64,000 bases of DNA from Candidatus Heimdallarchaeota archaeon (GCA_019058275.1 JAHLVW010000083.1:35570-99569), one strand, 5' to 3'. Shown: positions 25,468 to 35,234, counted from the first letter of the stretch. Translations and numbers: made by a program. Notes: generated by a model from the sequence alone, not told the origin.

Positions 25468-26436
25468 CTATTCTATTTTTGGCATTTTGTCTATGGGAAT
25501 GTTAAATTTCTGAGCAATTATTCCCAAAGCTGCTTTTGTAAAATTAGTAATGTCCTTTAATGAAGAATCTAATCCGAAATTTGCATGTCCAGTTTTTTCA
25601 AAAGCGCATAAGAAGAGTGTTGGAGAACCTGTCTCTAATGCCAATTGATTCTTCTCAGCAGAAACAAAATAAATTGGTTCTTGCTTCCCCTTTTCATAAA
25701 GGTAAAGTAAATGTTCATACTGAATATTGCCATAACTTACAATATCGCTAACTATTATTGCTTCATAATTTCCAAGCTTAAATGACTTCTTTTCTGCAGC
25801 TGAAACAATTGAAGGAAGATAGTATTCAATTTTAAGAATATTAAACAAATACTTCAATAGAATCGTGCAGAATGGATCATAATCAAGTGCTTTTCTTAAC
25901 ACTGATTCAGCTTCTGTTGGATTGTTGTTGTTCTCGACTAAAATTATTGATAGGTTTAGTGATGCTTTGGTAATTGATGGATCAATATCTAATGTAGTTC
26001 GGTAAGCATTTTCAGCTTCTGTATAATTTTCCAATTTATGATATGTCGTTCCTAGATTTAACCAAGCTACAGGATCTTGAGGTTCAAGTTGTAGAAATTC
26101 ATTATAAGCTTCTTTAGCACCGATCAAATCATTTTGTTGAGTTAAAATAATTGCTAAGTTGAACCATGCATTTATTGCGCTTGGATTTATTTTAAGTGTC
26201 TGTCGATAATTTTTTTCAGCTTCTTTAAACTCACCTTTGTCTCCCATGGTTATTGCTAGTTCAAACCAAATCATTGAATTTTGTTGATCAAGCTGTAAGG
26301 CTTCTCTAAGTGACTCTTCTGCTTCAGCTAATTTATTTTTCAATCTCAAAGTAATTCCAAGCTCTATCCAAGAATCAACATCTTGTGGATTTTGCTTTAC
26401 TCGAGTTCTATAAAACTCTTCATCGTTTTTACTCAT
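25468..26436 (-). CDS. TPR protein with C-terminal alpha/beta domain
   Basis: Residues about 10-185 are five consecutive TPR units of 34 residues, each with the W/A-LG...Y/F pattern (VDSWIELGITLRLKNKLAEA, IWFELAITMGDKGEFKEA, and so on). The last 120 residues form an alpha/beta domain I cannot name (IIVSDIVSYGNIQYEHLLYLYEKG, SPTLFLCAFEK, HANFGLDSSLKDI). The layout, and phrases such as LFLCAFEKTGHANFG, hint at a roadblock/profilin-like sensor fold, but this is weak. Probably cytoplasmic and protein-binding. Confidence 0.75.
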   Translation of the reverse strand: MSKNDEEFYRTRVKQNPQDVDSWIELGITLRLKNKLAEAEESLREALQLDQQNSMIWFELAITMGDKGEFKEAEKNYRQTLKINPSAINAWFNLAIILTQQNDLIGAKEAYNEFLQLEPQDPVAWLNLGTTYHKLENYTEAENAYRTTLDIDPSITKASLNLSIILVENNNNPTEAESVLRKALDYDPFCTILLKYLFNILKIEYYLPSIVSAAEKKSFKLGNYEAIIVSDIVSYGNIQYEHLLYLYEKGKQEPIYFVSAEKNQLALETGSPTLFLCAFEKTGHANFGLDSSLKDITNFTKAALGIIAQKFNIPIDKMPKIE

Positions 26437-26598
26437 ACATTTTACAATCCAATGAGAAATACCTAAGAGATGATTACCTCTCGATTCTTTATAACTTATT
26501 TTGTTTACAATTCACAAAGCGAAAAGGTTAACTTTCAATTATTTTAAACATATCCAAATTTTTCCGAAATATTTTTCATAAATGTTTGCAAAATACAA

Positions 26599-28143
26599 AT
26601 GATAATGACTTCTATTACTAACACCACAATTACTATAATTCCAGAACCTGTGGAATTAAAGAAAATTAATGGACATTTCGAGATTACAAAAGAAACTATG
26701 CTTTTTGTTGGAGAGAAACTAAAGAAAGTAGAAGAGTATTTACAACAATTAGTACAACCCTCTTTTAGTTGGAGAATTCCTGTTAGCACTAAACGAGTTA
26801 AAACTAATTATATTGATCTTTTGATTTGCGAAGAAGATCAAGAATTGGGCGAAGAAGGGTATGTTCTTAGTTCTACAAAAGATGGAATAAGAATTGAAGG
26901 AAACACTCCAAAAGGTGTTTTTTATGGCATACAGACACTTAGACAATTACTACCAATGGAGATAGAAGAGAAGAGTCAAATTCAAAATATCGAATGGGTA
27001 ATTCCTCGTGTTACAATAAAGGATTATCCAAGATTTGAATGGCGAGGATTCATGTTAGATGAAGCTCGGTATTTTATGGGGACAGAAGTTGTTAAGAAAT
27101 ATTTAGATTTGATGGCTTTACAAAAATTGAATAAATTTCATTGGCATTTAGTTGATGATCAAGGTTGGCGAATAGAAATCGAAAAATACCCAAAGCTTAC
27201 AAAAGTTGGTTCTAAACGTGAGTTGAAACAAAAACGTGGTGAAATAGCTAATACTGAGAATCCTAATATCTATGGAAGATTTTACAAAAAGTCAGAGATA
27301 CAAGAAATCATTCAATATGCAAAAGATCGTTTTATAGAAATCATACCTGAAATTGAAATGCCAGGACATTCATCTGCTGCTTTAGCTGCTTACCCTGAAC
27401 TAAGTTGTACAGGAGGACCATTTGAAGTTCCTACAAGATGGGGAATTTTTGCTGATACTTATTGTCCTGGAAATGATGAAGTTTACGAATTTCTGAAAAA
27501 CGTTCTTGATGAGGTCATAGAGCTCTTTCCCTCTAAAATCATTCACATTGGTGGCGATGAAGTTCCTAAAATCCGCTGGCGATCTTGCTCTAAGTGTAAG
27601 GAAAAGATGAAAAAGGAAAATATTTCGAAGATTAAGGATTTACAAGTTCTTCTCACAAATTACTTTGCCACATATCTCGAGTCAAAAGGTAGAAGATTAA
27701 TGGGGTGGAATCAAATCCTAGATGAAAACTTAGTAAATAATGCTATTTCTCAATACTGGTTAGGAAAACAAAGGGAAACAATCAGTCATATAAAGCAAGG
27801 CAGAGATACTGTTATAACAAAATACTTGTGGACTTACTTGGATCATCCATACAAGATACTTTCTTTAAAGAAAGCCTATAGGTTTGAACCAATTTTTTCA
27901 AAGTTAGGTGAAAAACATCACTCGCATATTATTGGAATTGAAGCACCTCTTTGGACAGAACGCATCCCCAACGAAGAAAGATTAGATTGGCAAGCATTCC
28001 CTAGATTAATAGCATATGCTGAAATTGGTTGGACACCTAAAGATAAGAAAGACTACAAATCATTTAGAAATAGATTAGAAGCATTCCTAAAAAGACTAGA
28101 TATTCTTGGTATAAATTACGCAACAATGAAAGAAGCAGAATGA
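26599..28143 (+). CDS. Beta-N-acetylhexosaminidase, GH20
   Basis: Removes terminal N-acetylhexosamine residues by substrate-assisted catalysis. The N-terminal helper domain ends with GYVLSSTKDGIRIEGNTPKGVFYGIQTL in its usual place. The barrel has RGFMLDEARYF, KFHWHLVDDQGWRIEI, EIEMPGHSSAALAAYPEL and the catalytic Asp-Glu in IHIGGDE (D320, E321). No signal peptide is visible, so it is probably intracellular. It may salvage GlcNAc from imported chitooligomers or own glycans. Its 3' end overlaps the convergent alpha-toroid gene by 28 bp. Confidence 0.95.
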   Translation: MIMTSITNTTITIIPEPVELKKINGHFEITKETMLFVGEKLKKVEEYLQQLVQPSFSWRIPVSTKRVKTNYIDLLICEEDQELGEEGYVLSSTKDGIRIEGNTPKGVFYGIQTLRQLLPMEIEEKSQIQNIEWVIPRVTIKDYPRFEWRGFMLDEARYFMGTEVVKKYLDLMALQKLNKFHWHLVDDQGWRIEIEKYPKLTKVGSKRELKQKRGEIANTENPNIYGRFYKKSEIQEIIQYAKDRFIEIIPEIEMPGHSSAALAAYPELSCTGGPFEVPTRWGIFADTYCPGNDEVYEFLKNVLDEVIELFPSKIIHIGGDEVPKIRWRSCSKCKEKMKKENISKIKDLQVLLTNYFATYLESKGRRLMGWNQILDENLVNNAISQYWLGKQRETISHIKQGRDTVITKYLWTYLDHPYKILSLKKAYRFEPIFSKLGEKHHSHIIGIEAPLWTERIPNEERLDWQAFPRLIAYAEIGWTPKDKKDYKSFRNRLEAFLKRLDILGINYATMKEAE

Positions 28144-29138
28144 AATTCTAATAATTCAAATCTATTCTTTTTGCTTCCTTTAAAACAGAGTACATCTATT
28201 GTAACGAATTCATTCATTAGCCGCTTATTTACACCACCCCAATTTGCTGGAGAGAAATAACTTTTATCAATATTGTTTGGTTGAAAATATTTTGATTCAG
28301 TAGGGAAACCACCATCAGGCAACCTTTTGGATTCAAGGATATCAATTGCTTCAATACAACATGAATCAGTGATTTTATTGGCTTCTGCAAGAACCTTTAA
28401 TGCCATTAATATGTCATAATGCCAAAAGGGAGGATAATGTAGTTTTAACCACTCGTTTTTAATTATCTCATTATCAGATAATCCTCTAAAGAGCTTTCTT
28501 TTGAGAAAAAGTTCTGCACATTTATCTACAGCGATTTTAACCCTACTATCATTAAAAATTTCATTATACAAGTTTAATGCTCGTAAAGGAATAAGACTTT
28601 CGTGATAAGAGGACTTAATCACTTTAGGTTTCTTATCACAATTCCAACCACCATCATCCCACTGATAGTCGACTAATCTATTAACAAGGTTCTTCACTCG
28701 TCTATCATAAATCTTGAGCTTTAAAATAGAGTAAAGACCATTTCCATCTTGAGATGCGCAAAATCTCTTTCGATCTTCAATTATAGGGAATTTTTTCCAC
28801 CTTTTACTACCTAATAACCACTCTAATTCACTATCTCTGCTTGGAATTAAAGATGAATCACCAGGTGGATAACAAATGTCAGCGAGGGATGCTAATATCC
28901 AATGAGCACCTTGCCATTTTGTATAAACATGGTATTTGCTTTGCTCACCTTCTTTTGGTAGATAAGAAAATAATGAAGAAATAACTGTTGATGTTTCTTT
29001 GATGTTTTCAGTTAAACGAATAACTTCTTCTGTTTCATATTTATAGTTTAATAACTGAATGTAGGTTTTCAGCCTTATAGCAGGTTCTTTAGATGATAGA
29101 AGTTTTTCAATGATATCATCTTGAGTCAAAATAATCAC
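28116..29138 (-). CDS. Alpha-toroid (squalene-cyclase/prenyltransferase-like) protein
   Basis: A 340-residue helical protein with toroid repeats: VYTKWQGAHWILASLADI, YQWDDGGWNCDKKPKV, LHYPPFWHYDILMALKVLAEA and ILESKRLPDGGFPTE. The repeated W/G-rich turns (DDGGW, PDGGF) resemble the QW motifs of triterpene cyclases. No DxDD acid motif is seen. It shares the late WYD/HYD and DGGF-like blocks with 17177-18145, so the two are likely distant paralogues. Ligand unknown. Confidence 0.7.
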   Translation of the reverse strand: MIILTQDDIIEKLLSSKEPAIRLKTYIQLLNYKYETEEVIRLTENIKETSTVISSLFSYLPKEGEQSKYHVYTKWQGAHWILASLADICYPPGDSSLIPSRDSELEWLLGSKRWKKFPIIEDRKRFCASQDGNGLYSILKLKIYDRRVKNLVNRLVDYQWDDGGWNCDKKPKVIKSSYHESLIPLRALNLYNEIFNDSRVKIAVDKCAELFLKRKLFRGLSDNEIIKNEWLKLHYPPFWHYDILMALKVLAEANKITDSCCIEAIDILESKRLPDGGFPTESKYFQPNNIDKSYFSPANWGGVNKRLMNEFVTIDVLCFKGSKKNRFELLEFHSASFIVA

Positions 29139-29203
29139 TAACAGTTTAATCTCAAAGATGAATATTACTTTTTTGAGTAAGAAGTTTCTTGCAATTAAAA
29201 AAG

Positions 29204-30973
29204 CTAATTGGACGAAGAATGAAATTTATCCTTAAGTTTGCTGATTTTTTCTGCTTCTTCTTCTCCTTTCAAAGTTTTTAATTTTTCAATTGCTTGATCA
29301 AAAACCCATCCTTGTAAAGCACGATGTTCAGGATCTTCATTTAGCAAGGTTTCGAAGTAACCTACTGGATCTGATAATTTCACTACTTTTGTATTATCTT
29401 TGTATAGAAATTCATCTTCAAAAATTACTGGAGTACCCAAGAACGAAAAGAATAGGTTAGGAATACTTTCATGCTCATAAAGACGGTCATTTTCGTAGTA
29501 GAGATGTCCATCAACTATCTTTACAATGTTAATAGCAAATTCAGTATGATACCAATTCCATAGATACAAACCTGTATGTTTTTTCCACTCAAGTCTGTTC
29601 GGTCCTTGTTCCTTAGTTATTCTACCAAGATAATTGAAATACGCTAGACCATATGTTTTGGAGAAGTACTTAAAACCCTTGGGGTTTTCATTCCTTTCAA
29701 GTTCAAAAATTAGCCCATCAGTATTTTCTCTTGAGAATGCTAATTCATTATGAGAGACTAAACGCTCCTTTGCTTTTCCTCTATCTATATACAATCCTTG
29801 AGCATTGGCATTTATCTTTAAAATGCCTTCTTTTCCAGAGTAGACTCCAACCAGACGATCTAGCAATATTACTTTGATATCTTTCTGAGGTGAATTCGCA
29901 TATGGATAACTAGTAGAATCAGGAGATATTTCTTTGGATTTGAAAACTGATTCTAAAATTCTTTGTGGAAGTTCCTTTATGAACCTCAAATTATATTCCT
30001 GATTTGTAAATACAGCAATACCAAAATCATGTTCTGGTGACCAATACATTTCAGAAATAAAACCATAACCACCGCCATTGTGATAGTAAAATTTCGTTCC
30101 GAACGTATCCATTACCTCGGTTCCTAAACCATAATTGTAATTCCCAAAGGGAGTTCTCATTTGGTTAATGTAATCTTTCATTAGGATCTCTTTACCATTT
30201 ACTGAGCCAAGGTTTAGAAGAAATTGCACTAATTTTGCTTGATCCTTTATCGAAAGATGTGCTATCCCACAACCGTATCCACTTGGTTCTACAGGAATTG
30301 TTTTGTAATCACCAAGATATCCTTTAGCTGAATTCTCCATTTTGGATATTTCCTTCGTATCATAATTAAAAGTAATTCCAAGTGGATTTCCAAGCATTTC
30401 TTGGACATATACTGGGTAAGCCTTTCCGGTAATTAACTCGAGGACATAAGCAACCAAGTCCATACCTGCATTACAATATGAAAAGCCATCTCCAACTTTG
30501 AATTTAAGCCAAGAATTATTTATACTCTTTATGTGTTCCTCGAATGAACACTCATCGTAATTGAACACCCCCCCTAATCTTGCTTCTCTAGCAAGACCAG
30601 AGCTGTGTGTTAGTAGATGTTTGAATGTAATTTTCTTATACTGATCTTTACCATATCGACTATTAACCTTGAAATCTGGGTAGTACTTAACTAATTGGTC
30701 ATCTAATTTAACAAGTCCTTTTTGAGCAGCTAATTGAAAAGCAAGAGCAGTTACAGTTTTGCTTGTGGATTGCAGTGAAAACAATGTATCCTTATCGATT
30801 TTCTTACTGTTTCCTTCATCAGTAAAACCAAAACAGCCCATCCAGATTATTTCTTCTTTTGTAACTAATGCTATTGCTAATCCGTGAATGTTATCCTTCT
30901 TCATTTCTTTTGGAATTTCTTTCTTTAATTCAGATCGATTAGTCTCTTTTAGATAATGAATGAGCTCTTTCAC
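29204..30973 (-). CDS. Serine hydrolase, beta-lactamase fold with long C-terminal extension
   Basis: The first 340 residues are a class C PBP-like hydrolase: SxxK as STSK near residue 70, YxN as SYCNAG and the third motif as YYHNGGGYGF. About 240 further residues hold beta-rich segments (VGVYSGKEGILKINANAQGLYID, TGLYLWNWYHTEFAINIV) like the lipocalin-type domain that follows some of these enzymes. No signal peptide. It starts just after the stop of the SAM-like/DUF4332 gene, so it belongs to the same run from 32700. GTG 30973 or GTG 30985 are both possible starts after TAGGTGGG. Substrate unknown. Confidence 0.82.
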   Translation of the reverse strand: MKELIHYLKETNRSELKKEIPKEMKKDNIHGLAIALVTKEEIIWMGCFGFTDEGNSKKIDKDTLFSLQSTSKTVTALAFQLAAQKGLVKLDDQLVKYYPDFKVNSRYGKDQYKKITFKHLLTHSSGLAREARLGGVFNYDECSFEEHIKSINNSWLKFKVGDGFSYCNAGMDLVAYVLELITGKAYPVYVQEMLGNPLGITFNYDTKEISKMENSAKGYLGDYKTIPVEPSGYGCGIAHLSIKDQAKLVQFLLNLGSVNGKEILMKDYINQMRTPFGNYNYGLGTEVMDTFGTKFYYHNGGGYGFISEMYWSPEHDFGIAVFTNQEYNLRFIKELPQRILESVFKSKEISPDSTSYPYANSPQKDIKVILLDRLVGVYSGKEGILKINANAQGLYIDRGKAKERLVSHNELAFSRENTDGLIFELERNENPKGFKYFSKTYGLAYFNYLGRITKEQGPNRLEWKKHTGLYLWNWYHTEFAINIVKIVDGHLYYENDRLYEHESIPNLFFSFLGTPVIFEDEFLYKDNTKVVKLSDPVGYFETLLNEDPEHRALQGWVFDQAIEKLKTLKGEEEAEKISKLKDKFHSSSN

Positions 30974-30985
30974 AAGTTTACCCAC

Positions 30986-31684
30986 CTAGAATTCAATTAT
31001 TCTTAGAATTCTTTTTGAATTCTCAATAGATGATTTAGCATCTGCTAGTATTGGTGCACTGCCATCAAATCCAGTTTTCTTAATGAAATCATCCAGAAAT
31101 GCTATCATCTCTTCTGGATTTTGTGCAGCAATTTTATCAAAAGTATCTAAACCTACCTCAAAATACAAACAAGCTCTTTTTTTCATATGACCAGGACATC
31201 GAGCAAGATTAGCAATTTTAACGAATTTTAATATCTCTTCTATTGGAACTTTTGAACTCTCAGCTAATACTTCTCTTTCCTTCTTATTTCTTCCTACATC
31301 AAGTATTTGACTTGCAGTTTTTATTCCTATCTTTGCTAAGCTCTTTGCGTGTTCTTGGTTTACAGTCATAAAGTTTTTCAGTTTGAATTTTTCTAGTTGA
31401 ATCATTTGCATTATTTGATTACAAGCATATGATAATAGCTTATTTTCTAAGAAACGATAATACTCGCGAATACCAAATAATTCTAGATAAGCGTTTATTT
31501 TATTGCTCTTACTCCAATCAACGAAATCTTGAAGATCCTGAATTGTTAATTCTCCAATTGATTTTCTTATTTTGGTATCAAACAAATATTGTTCGAATCT
31601 CTTAACTCGATTAATATAGGAATTTATTGTGTCTGTAGGTTTTTTCTTCTCTTTCATATAATTAAAAAATCCTGTTTCATCCAA
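30986..31684 (-). CDS. SAM-like domain fused to DUF4332 helix-hairpin-helix, intact copy
   Basis: Residues 1-95 resemble the integrase core-binding SAM-like domain (DTINSYINRVKRFEQYL, IGELTIQDLQDFV). Residues about 110-230 match DUF4332: SLAKIGIKTASQILD, KFVKIANLARCPGHMKKRACLYFEVGLDTFDKIAAQNPEEM. Helix-hairpin-helix folds of this sort bind DNA or proteins. The TTG at 31684 is chosen because GGGTGA lies 5 nt before it and the result aligns with the homologue at 21430. The gene lies between the V4R-like partner and a serine hydrolase with almost no gaps. No recombinase catalytic residues are present. Confidence 0.8.
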   Translation of the reverse strand: MDETGFFNYMKEKKKPTDTINSYINRVKRFEQYLFDTKIRKSIGELTIQDLQDFVDWSKSNKINAYLELFGIREYYRFLENKLLSYACNQIMQMIQLEKFKLKNFMTVNQEHAKSLAKIGIKTASQILDVGRNKKEREVLAESSKVPIEEILKFVKIANLARCPGHMKKRACLYFEVGLDTFDKIAAQNPEEMIAFLDDFIKKTGFDGSAPILADAKSSIENSKRILRIIEF

Positions 31685-31698
31685 TTCAATCACCCTCA

Positions 31699-32700
31699 CT
31701 ATTTTCTTTCTTCCGTTTTCTTGACAACTTCCTTAGGAAGATGTATAGCAAATAAGCATCTTGAATCACCATCCAATATGGTTTCAACAACATCAACATT
31801 AATTGGGTGATCAAGAATTACATCCCATTGGTTCTTATAGTATCCTGCACTGCACTTGCAGAATTTAGATGGAACCTGTATTTCTCCAGTTTTCAATGCT
31901 TCTCGCACCCAAGAGCAATGGCAATAATAGTATTGCTTCATTTTCTCATCAGTTTCTTCTAGGAATTGTTTAGTCATGTAAGGAATTTTCTCTGCGTAAA
32001 CAATGTTTCCCTTTCTCACTCCACGCTCTATTTGAGGATTGTTTTTTACATGATCAATAACTTGATCATCGATTTCTTGAGTATAGAATAGTGTTTTTTC
32101 ATCTCTATGCTTCTCTAATGTCTTAATGAAATCAGCATTTCTTTCCTTTAGGTATTCATCAACATTTTCCGTTTTCAGAAATTTCTCTCTTTGTCTTTTG
32201 TAGCTTTCCTTCGGAATACCATGAAGATTGCTGACAAGAATTTTATGACAAGTTTTCTCATCAAGATTTTCTTCTAAACGTTCCATAACTTTCTTTGTTA
32301 TTACAGGTTTTTTATCAGAAGTCGTTCCTAAAACAGGAAAATCTATACCGGCTAGAATTTGTTTTCCTTTCTCTTCACCCACAGCTTCAAACAATTCTCT
32401 CGATAAATTAACTAGAACATCACTACCATCTAATAGTTCGTATAATGCAATAAGCATATCATTGTTTCCAGAGAAATAACAGTATCTAATCAATGCGTAA
32501 AGATTCTCTTTCTTATTTTTTCCAGTTGCTATCAATTCTTGAGCGAAGTTATGAACATCTTCTTCTTTTGCTGAGTCAATATTTCGTTTAGCTTCTAGTA
32601 AAAAGTCATCGAATTCTTTTACAACCTCTATCGCTTTTTCTACTATCTCTTCACTATATTCTCTTTTTTCACAAAATTTCTTGAATCCTTCAATGTCCAT
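31699..32700 (-). CDS. SAM-like domain fused to Cys-rich V4R/DUF6144-like domain, second copy
   Basis: Paralogue of 21453-22430. The N-terminal 100 residues are the SAM-like helical domain (SEEIVEKAIEVVKEFDDFLLEA). A middle helical part with KTCHKILVSNLHG is shared. The C-terminal domain reads IERGVRKGNIVYAEKIPYMTKQF, YYYCHCSWVREAL, KFCKCSAGYYKNQW and VDVVETILDGDSRCLFAIHLPKEV; the Cys pattern and GD-C-F-I ending are those of V4R/ATC-hydrolase-like domains. ATG 32700 follows AAGGT by 6-7 nt. It heads a run with the DUF4332 partner and the serine hydrolase. Confidence 0.78.
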   Translation of the reverse strand: MDIEGFKKFCEKREYSEEIVEKAIEVVKEFDDFLLEAKRNIDSAKEEDVHNFAQELIATGKNKKENLYALIRYCYFSGNNDMLIALYELLDGSDVLVNLSRELFEAVGEEKGKQILAGIDFPVLGTTSDKKPVITKKVMERLEENLDEKTCHKILVSNLHGIPKESYKRQREKFLKTENVDEYLKERNADFIKTLEKHRDEKTLFYTQEIDDQVIDHVKNNPQIERGVRKGNIVYAEKIPYMTKQFLEETDEKMKQYYYCHCSWVREALKTGEIQVPSKFCKCSAGYYKNQWDVILDHPINVDVVETILDGDSRCLFAIHLPKEVVKKTEERK

Positions 32701-32916
32701 TATTATACCTTCTTTTTTTGGTAGCTTCAATGTATGTTTTGTAGTAGTATATTAGATTTCTCATCAAATTGAGAAAGTTTTCACATTAATGTAAGACTGA
32801 AGCCGGATTATATATGGACTTTGATTAGAGATTACCGAAAGTAATAAACACTTTAAGTTACCTCTCCAATCAGCAAAAGTATTTAGGTAAAAATAAGAGA
32901 TTTATCAGTGCAGAAG

Positions 32917-34179
32917 ATGAAAATAGAAGAAAAGCTTGTTAAAACACTTATTCGACAGGGTGGTCCATCAGTATTTTCTTGGTCTGAAATCTACTTGAAT
33001 CCATACCAAGGCTGCTATCACAACTGTGTTTATTGTGACGGAAAAAGTGAACATTATCATATGCATGATGATTTTGGTGATAGAATTTTTGTTAAGAAAA
33101 ATGCTCCTGCTCTTTTCGAGAAGTTTCTGAAAAACAAGAGTTTTCAGCCAGTTCATGAGAAAGAACAATCTGCGATCGATGAATTCTTTCCGTCCTTAAA
33201 GGCAATTCCTAATTCTAAGGTTTTACCTAAATCAATTATTACTATTGGTGGTGGTGTCTGTGATTCCTATCAGCAAGCTGAAGAAACGGTCAAAATAACT
33301 AGAAAGTTACTCGAGATCGTTTATAATTACCAATTTCCTCTTTGGATTCTCACTAAAAATGATCTTGTTCTAAGAGATATTGATTTGATCAAGAAAATCA
33401 ACAAAGAAACATATGCTTGTGTTAATTTTACTATAACGCTAAGTGATGAGAAAGCTCAAAAGATCTTTGAACCTCGAGCAAGCACAACTTCTGAGCGTTT
33501 TGAAGCAATCCGAATTCTTCGTAAGGAGGAAATTCATTCTGGGGTATATTGTTATCCATCTTTACCGTTCATCGGTAATACCGATAAGAATATCCAGGAA
33601 ATTTATCAACGTGCAAAAAGGGTTGGTGCGGAATTTATCTATTGTGATGGATTAACCTTGAAACCTGGTCGTAGTAAGAATGAATTCATGCAAACATTGA
33701 GACAATATTATCCGGACCTCTATCCAAAATACGAGCTACTTTATAGTAATAACAACAAATATGGTCATTTGGATCAAGAACAATTTGAAGATCTTGGGCT
33801 TATGCGGTCATTGCATAGAGGTTACAAATTTGGATATGAAATGGAATTAGATTATGCTGCAAAACGATTTGTACCTGAAGGAAGATTGACTGTCAATCTT
33901 CAACTATCAGAATTATTACGTAGAATTGTTTATCTAAAAGGTAGCATATTGTATGAAGCAAGATATGAAGTTAATGCATTTAACAATGCTGCCAAATTGG
34001 TTGAGAATTCAGGTAGGGACTTTGGGAAACTTAGAGGGGATGAATTTGCGGATATCCCAACCAATATACAAGTCAAAGATGTGATTAAGGAGTTCGTTTT
34101 GACTGGAAAATCTGCTTATCTTAAGGATTTGGAGAAACGTACTTATGATTACTTAGTTGATAAATATTATACGGAATAG
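32917..34179 (+). CDS. SplB-like radical SAM protein
   Basis: A radical SAM protein of 420 residues with the cluster motif CYHNCVYC (C33, C37, C40 from ATG 32917) in NPYQGCYHNCVYCDG, the context found in SplB / Rv2578c-type proteins annotated as DNA repair photolyases. Downstream strands TIGGGVCDSYQQAEETVKITRKLLEI and PLWILTKNDLVLRDIDLI also fit. The true substrate of most of these homologues is unknown. The frame could start at GTG 32908. It is followed by cysK after 17 bp, probably as an operon. Confidence 0.88.
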   Translation: MKIEEKLVKTLIRQGGPSVFSWSEIYLNPYQGCYHNCVYCDGKSEHYHMHDDFGDRIFVKKNAPALFEKFLKNKSFQPVHEKEQSAIDEFFPSLKAIPNSKVLPKSIITIGGGVCDSYQQAEETVKITRKLLEIVYNYQFPLWILTKNDLVLRDIDLIKKINKETYACVNFTITLSDEKAQKIFEPRASTTSERFEAIRILRKEEIHSGVYCYPSLPFIGNTDKNIQEIYQRAKRVGAEFIYCDGLTLKPGRSKNEFMQTLRQYYPDLYPKYELLYSNNNKYGHLDQEQFEDLGLMRSLHRGYKFGYEMELDYAAKRFVPEGRLTVNLQLSELLRRIVYLKGSILYEARYEVNAFNNAAKLVENSGRDFGKLRGDEFADIPTNIQVKDVIKEFVLTGKSAYLKDLEKRTYDYLVDKYYTE

Positions 34180-34196
34180 AAAGCCGTGTCACAAGA

Positions 34197-35111
34197 ATGA
34201 AAGTTGCTAAAGATATAACAGATTTAATAGGAAAAACTCCCCTAGTTCGACTTCAAAGACTTTTTCCAAATTTCAAAGTTTTTGGAAAATGTGAATTCAT
34301 GAATCCCATGAGTGTTAAGGATCGTCCAATTCTGCAAATATTCAAAGATGCAGAAACAGATGGCAAACTTAAACCAGGGGATACTGTTGTGGAATCCACA
34401 AGTGGCAACACAGGGATAGCTGTAGCATATATTTCAGCAATTCGTGGATATAAAGCTGTCTTGGTGATGTCTGAGATCCAAAGCATTGAACGAAGAAAAA
34501 TCTTGAAAGCTTTGGGAGCTGAACTAATGCTTACTCCAGCTAATCTTGGAACAAAAGGAGCTAGAGACAAATTAAAAGAAATTCGAGAACAGAATCCTGA
34601 ATATTTCTATGTTGGTCAACATGTTAATCCCTCAAATCCAAGAAGTCACTATCTTACAACAGGTCCTGAAATTTGGAAGGACACCAAAGGGAAAATTGAC
34701 ATTCTTATTGCTGGTTTAGGGACAGGTGGAACAATATGTGGTGCAGGTAAGTATCTAAAAGAAATGAAACCAGAAATACAACTTGTAGCTGTTGAACCCT
34801 TTGAATCCCCATTTATATCAAAAGGGATTTTTCGACCCCACAAATTGATGGGAACAGCACCTGGATTTGTTCCTGAAACACTTGATAGAGAAATAATTGA
34901 TGAAATAAAACTTGTTAAGGAAAGTGATGCTTTTGCAATGTGTCGATTACTTGGCAAGAAAGAAGGTATACTTGCTGGTATCAGCTCTGGAGCTACATCC
35001 AAAGTTGCAGCAGACATCCTACAGTATCAGGAAAATAAGAATAAAACTATTGTTGTTATTTTAGCTGACACCGGAGAACGTTATTTGAGTGTTGAAGGAT
35101 TATTTACATAA
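34197..35111 (+). CDS. cysK: Cysteine synthase family PLP enzyme
   Basis: Makes cysteine from an activated serine and sulfide. PLP-binding Lys41 lies in NPMSVKDRP, the substrate loop is STSGNTG at about residues 68-73, and the phosphate loop is GLGTGGTICGAG. The C-terminal GISSGA is kept. At 304 aa it has the short, single-domain length of CysK/CysM enzymes. O-acetylserine or O-phosphoserine cannot be distinguished by eye. It lies 17 bp behind the radical SAM gene. Confidence 0.93.
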   Translation: MKVAKDITDLIGKTPLVRLQRLFPNFKVFGKCEFMNPMSVKDRPILQIFKDAETDGKLKPGDTVVESTSGNTGIAVAYISAIRGYKAVLVMSEIQSIERRKILKALGAELMLTPANLGTKGARDKLKEIREQNPEYFYVGQHVNPSNPRSHYLTTGPEIWKDTKGKIDILIAGLGTGGTICGAGKYLKEMKPEIQLVAVEPFESPFISKGIFRPHKLMGTAPGFVPETLDREIIDEIKLVKESDAFAMCRLLGKKEGILAGISSGATSKVAADILQYQENKNKTIVVILADTGERYLSVEGLFT

Positions 35112-35234
35112 AAATGAGCGAATAGTAATTGATTGCCCATATTTCTTGTATAAAATTTAAAAAGGTTAATTCGCTAAAAGCAATAACTCAAATTGAATCT
35201 ATAAACGTTTAACAAATTCAAGGAGATAAAGAAA

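Noticed and set aside
20728..32700. Active integrase or integrated element
   Set aside because: The SAM-like domains are not followed by the R-H-R-Y catalytic domain, and no attachment-site repeat or phage gene is seen.
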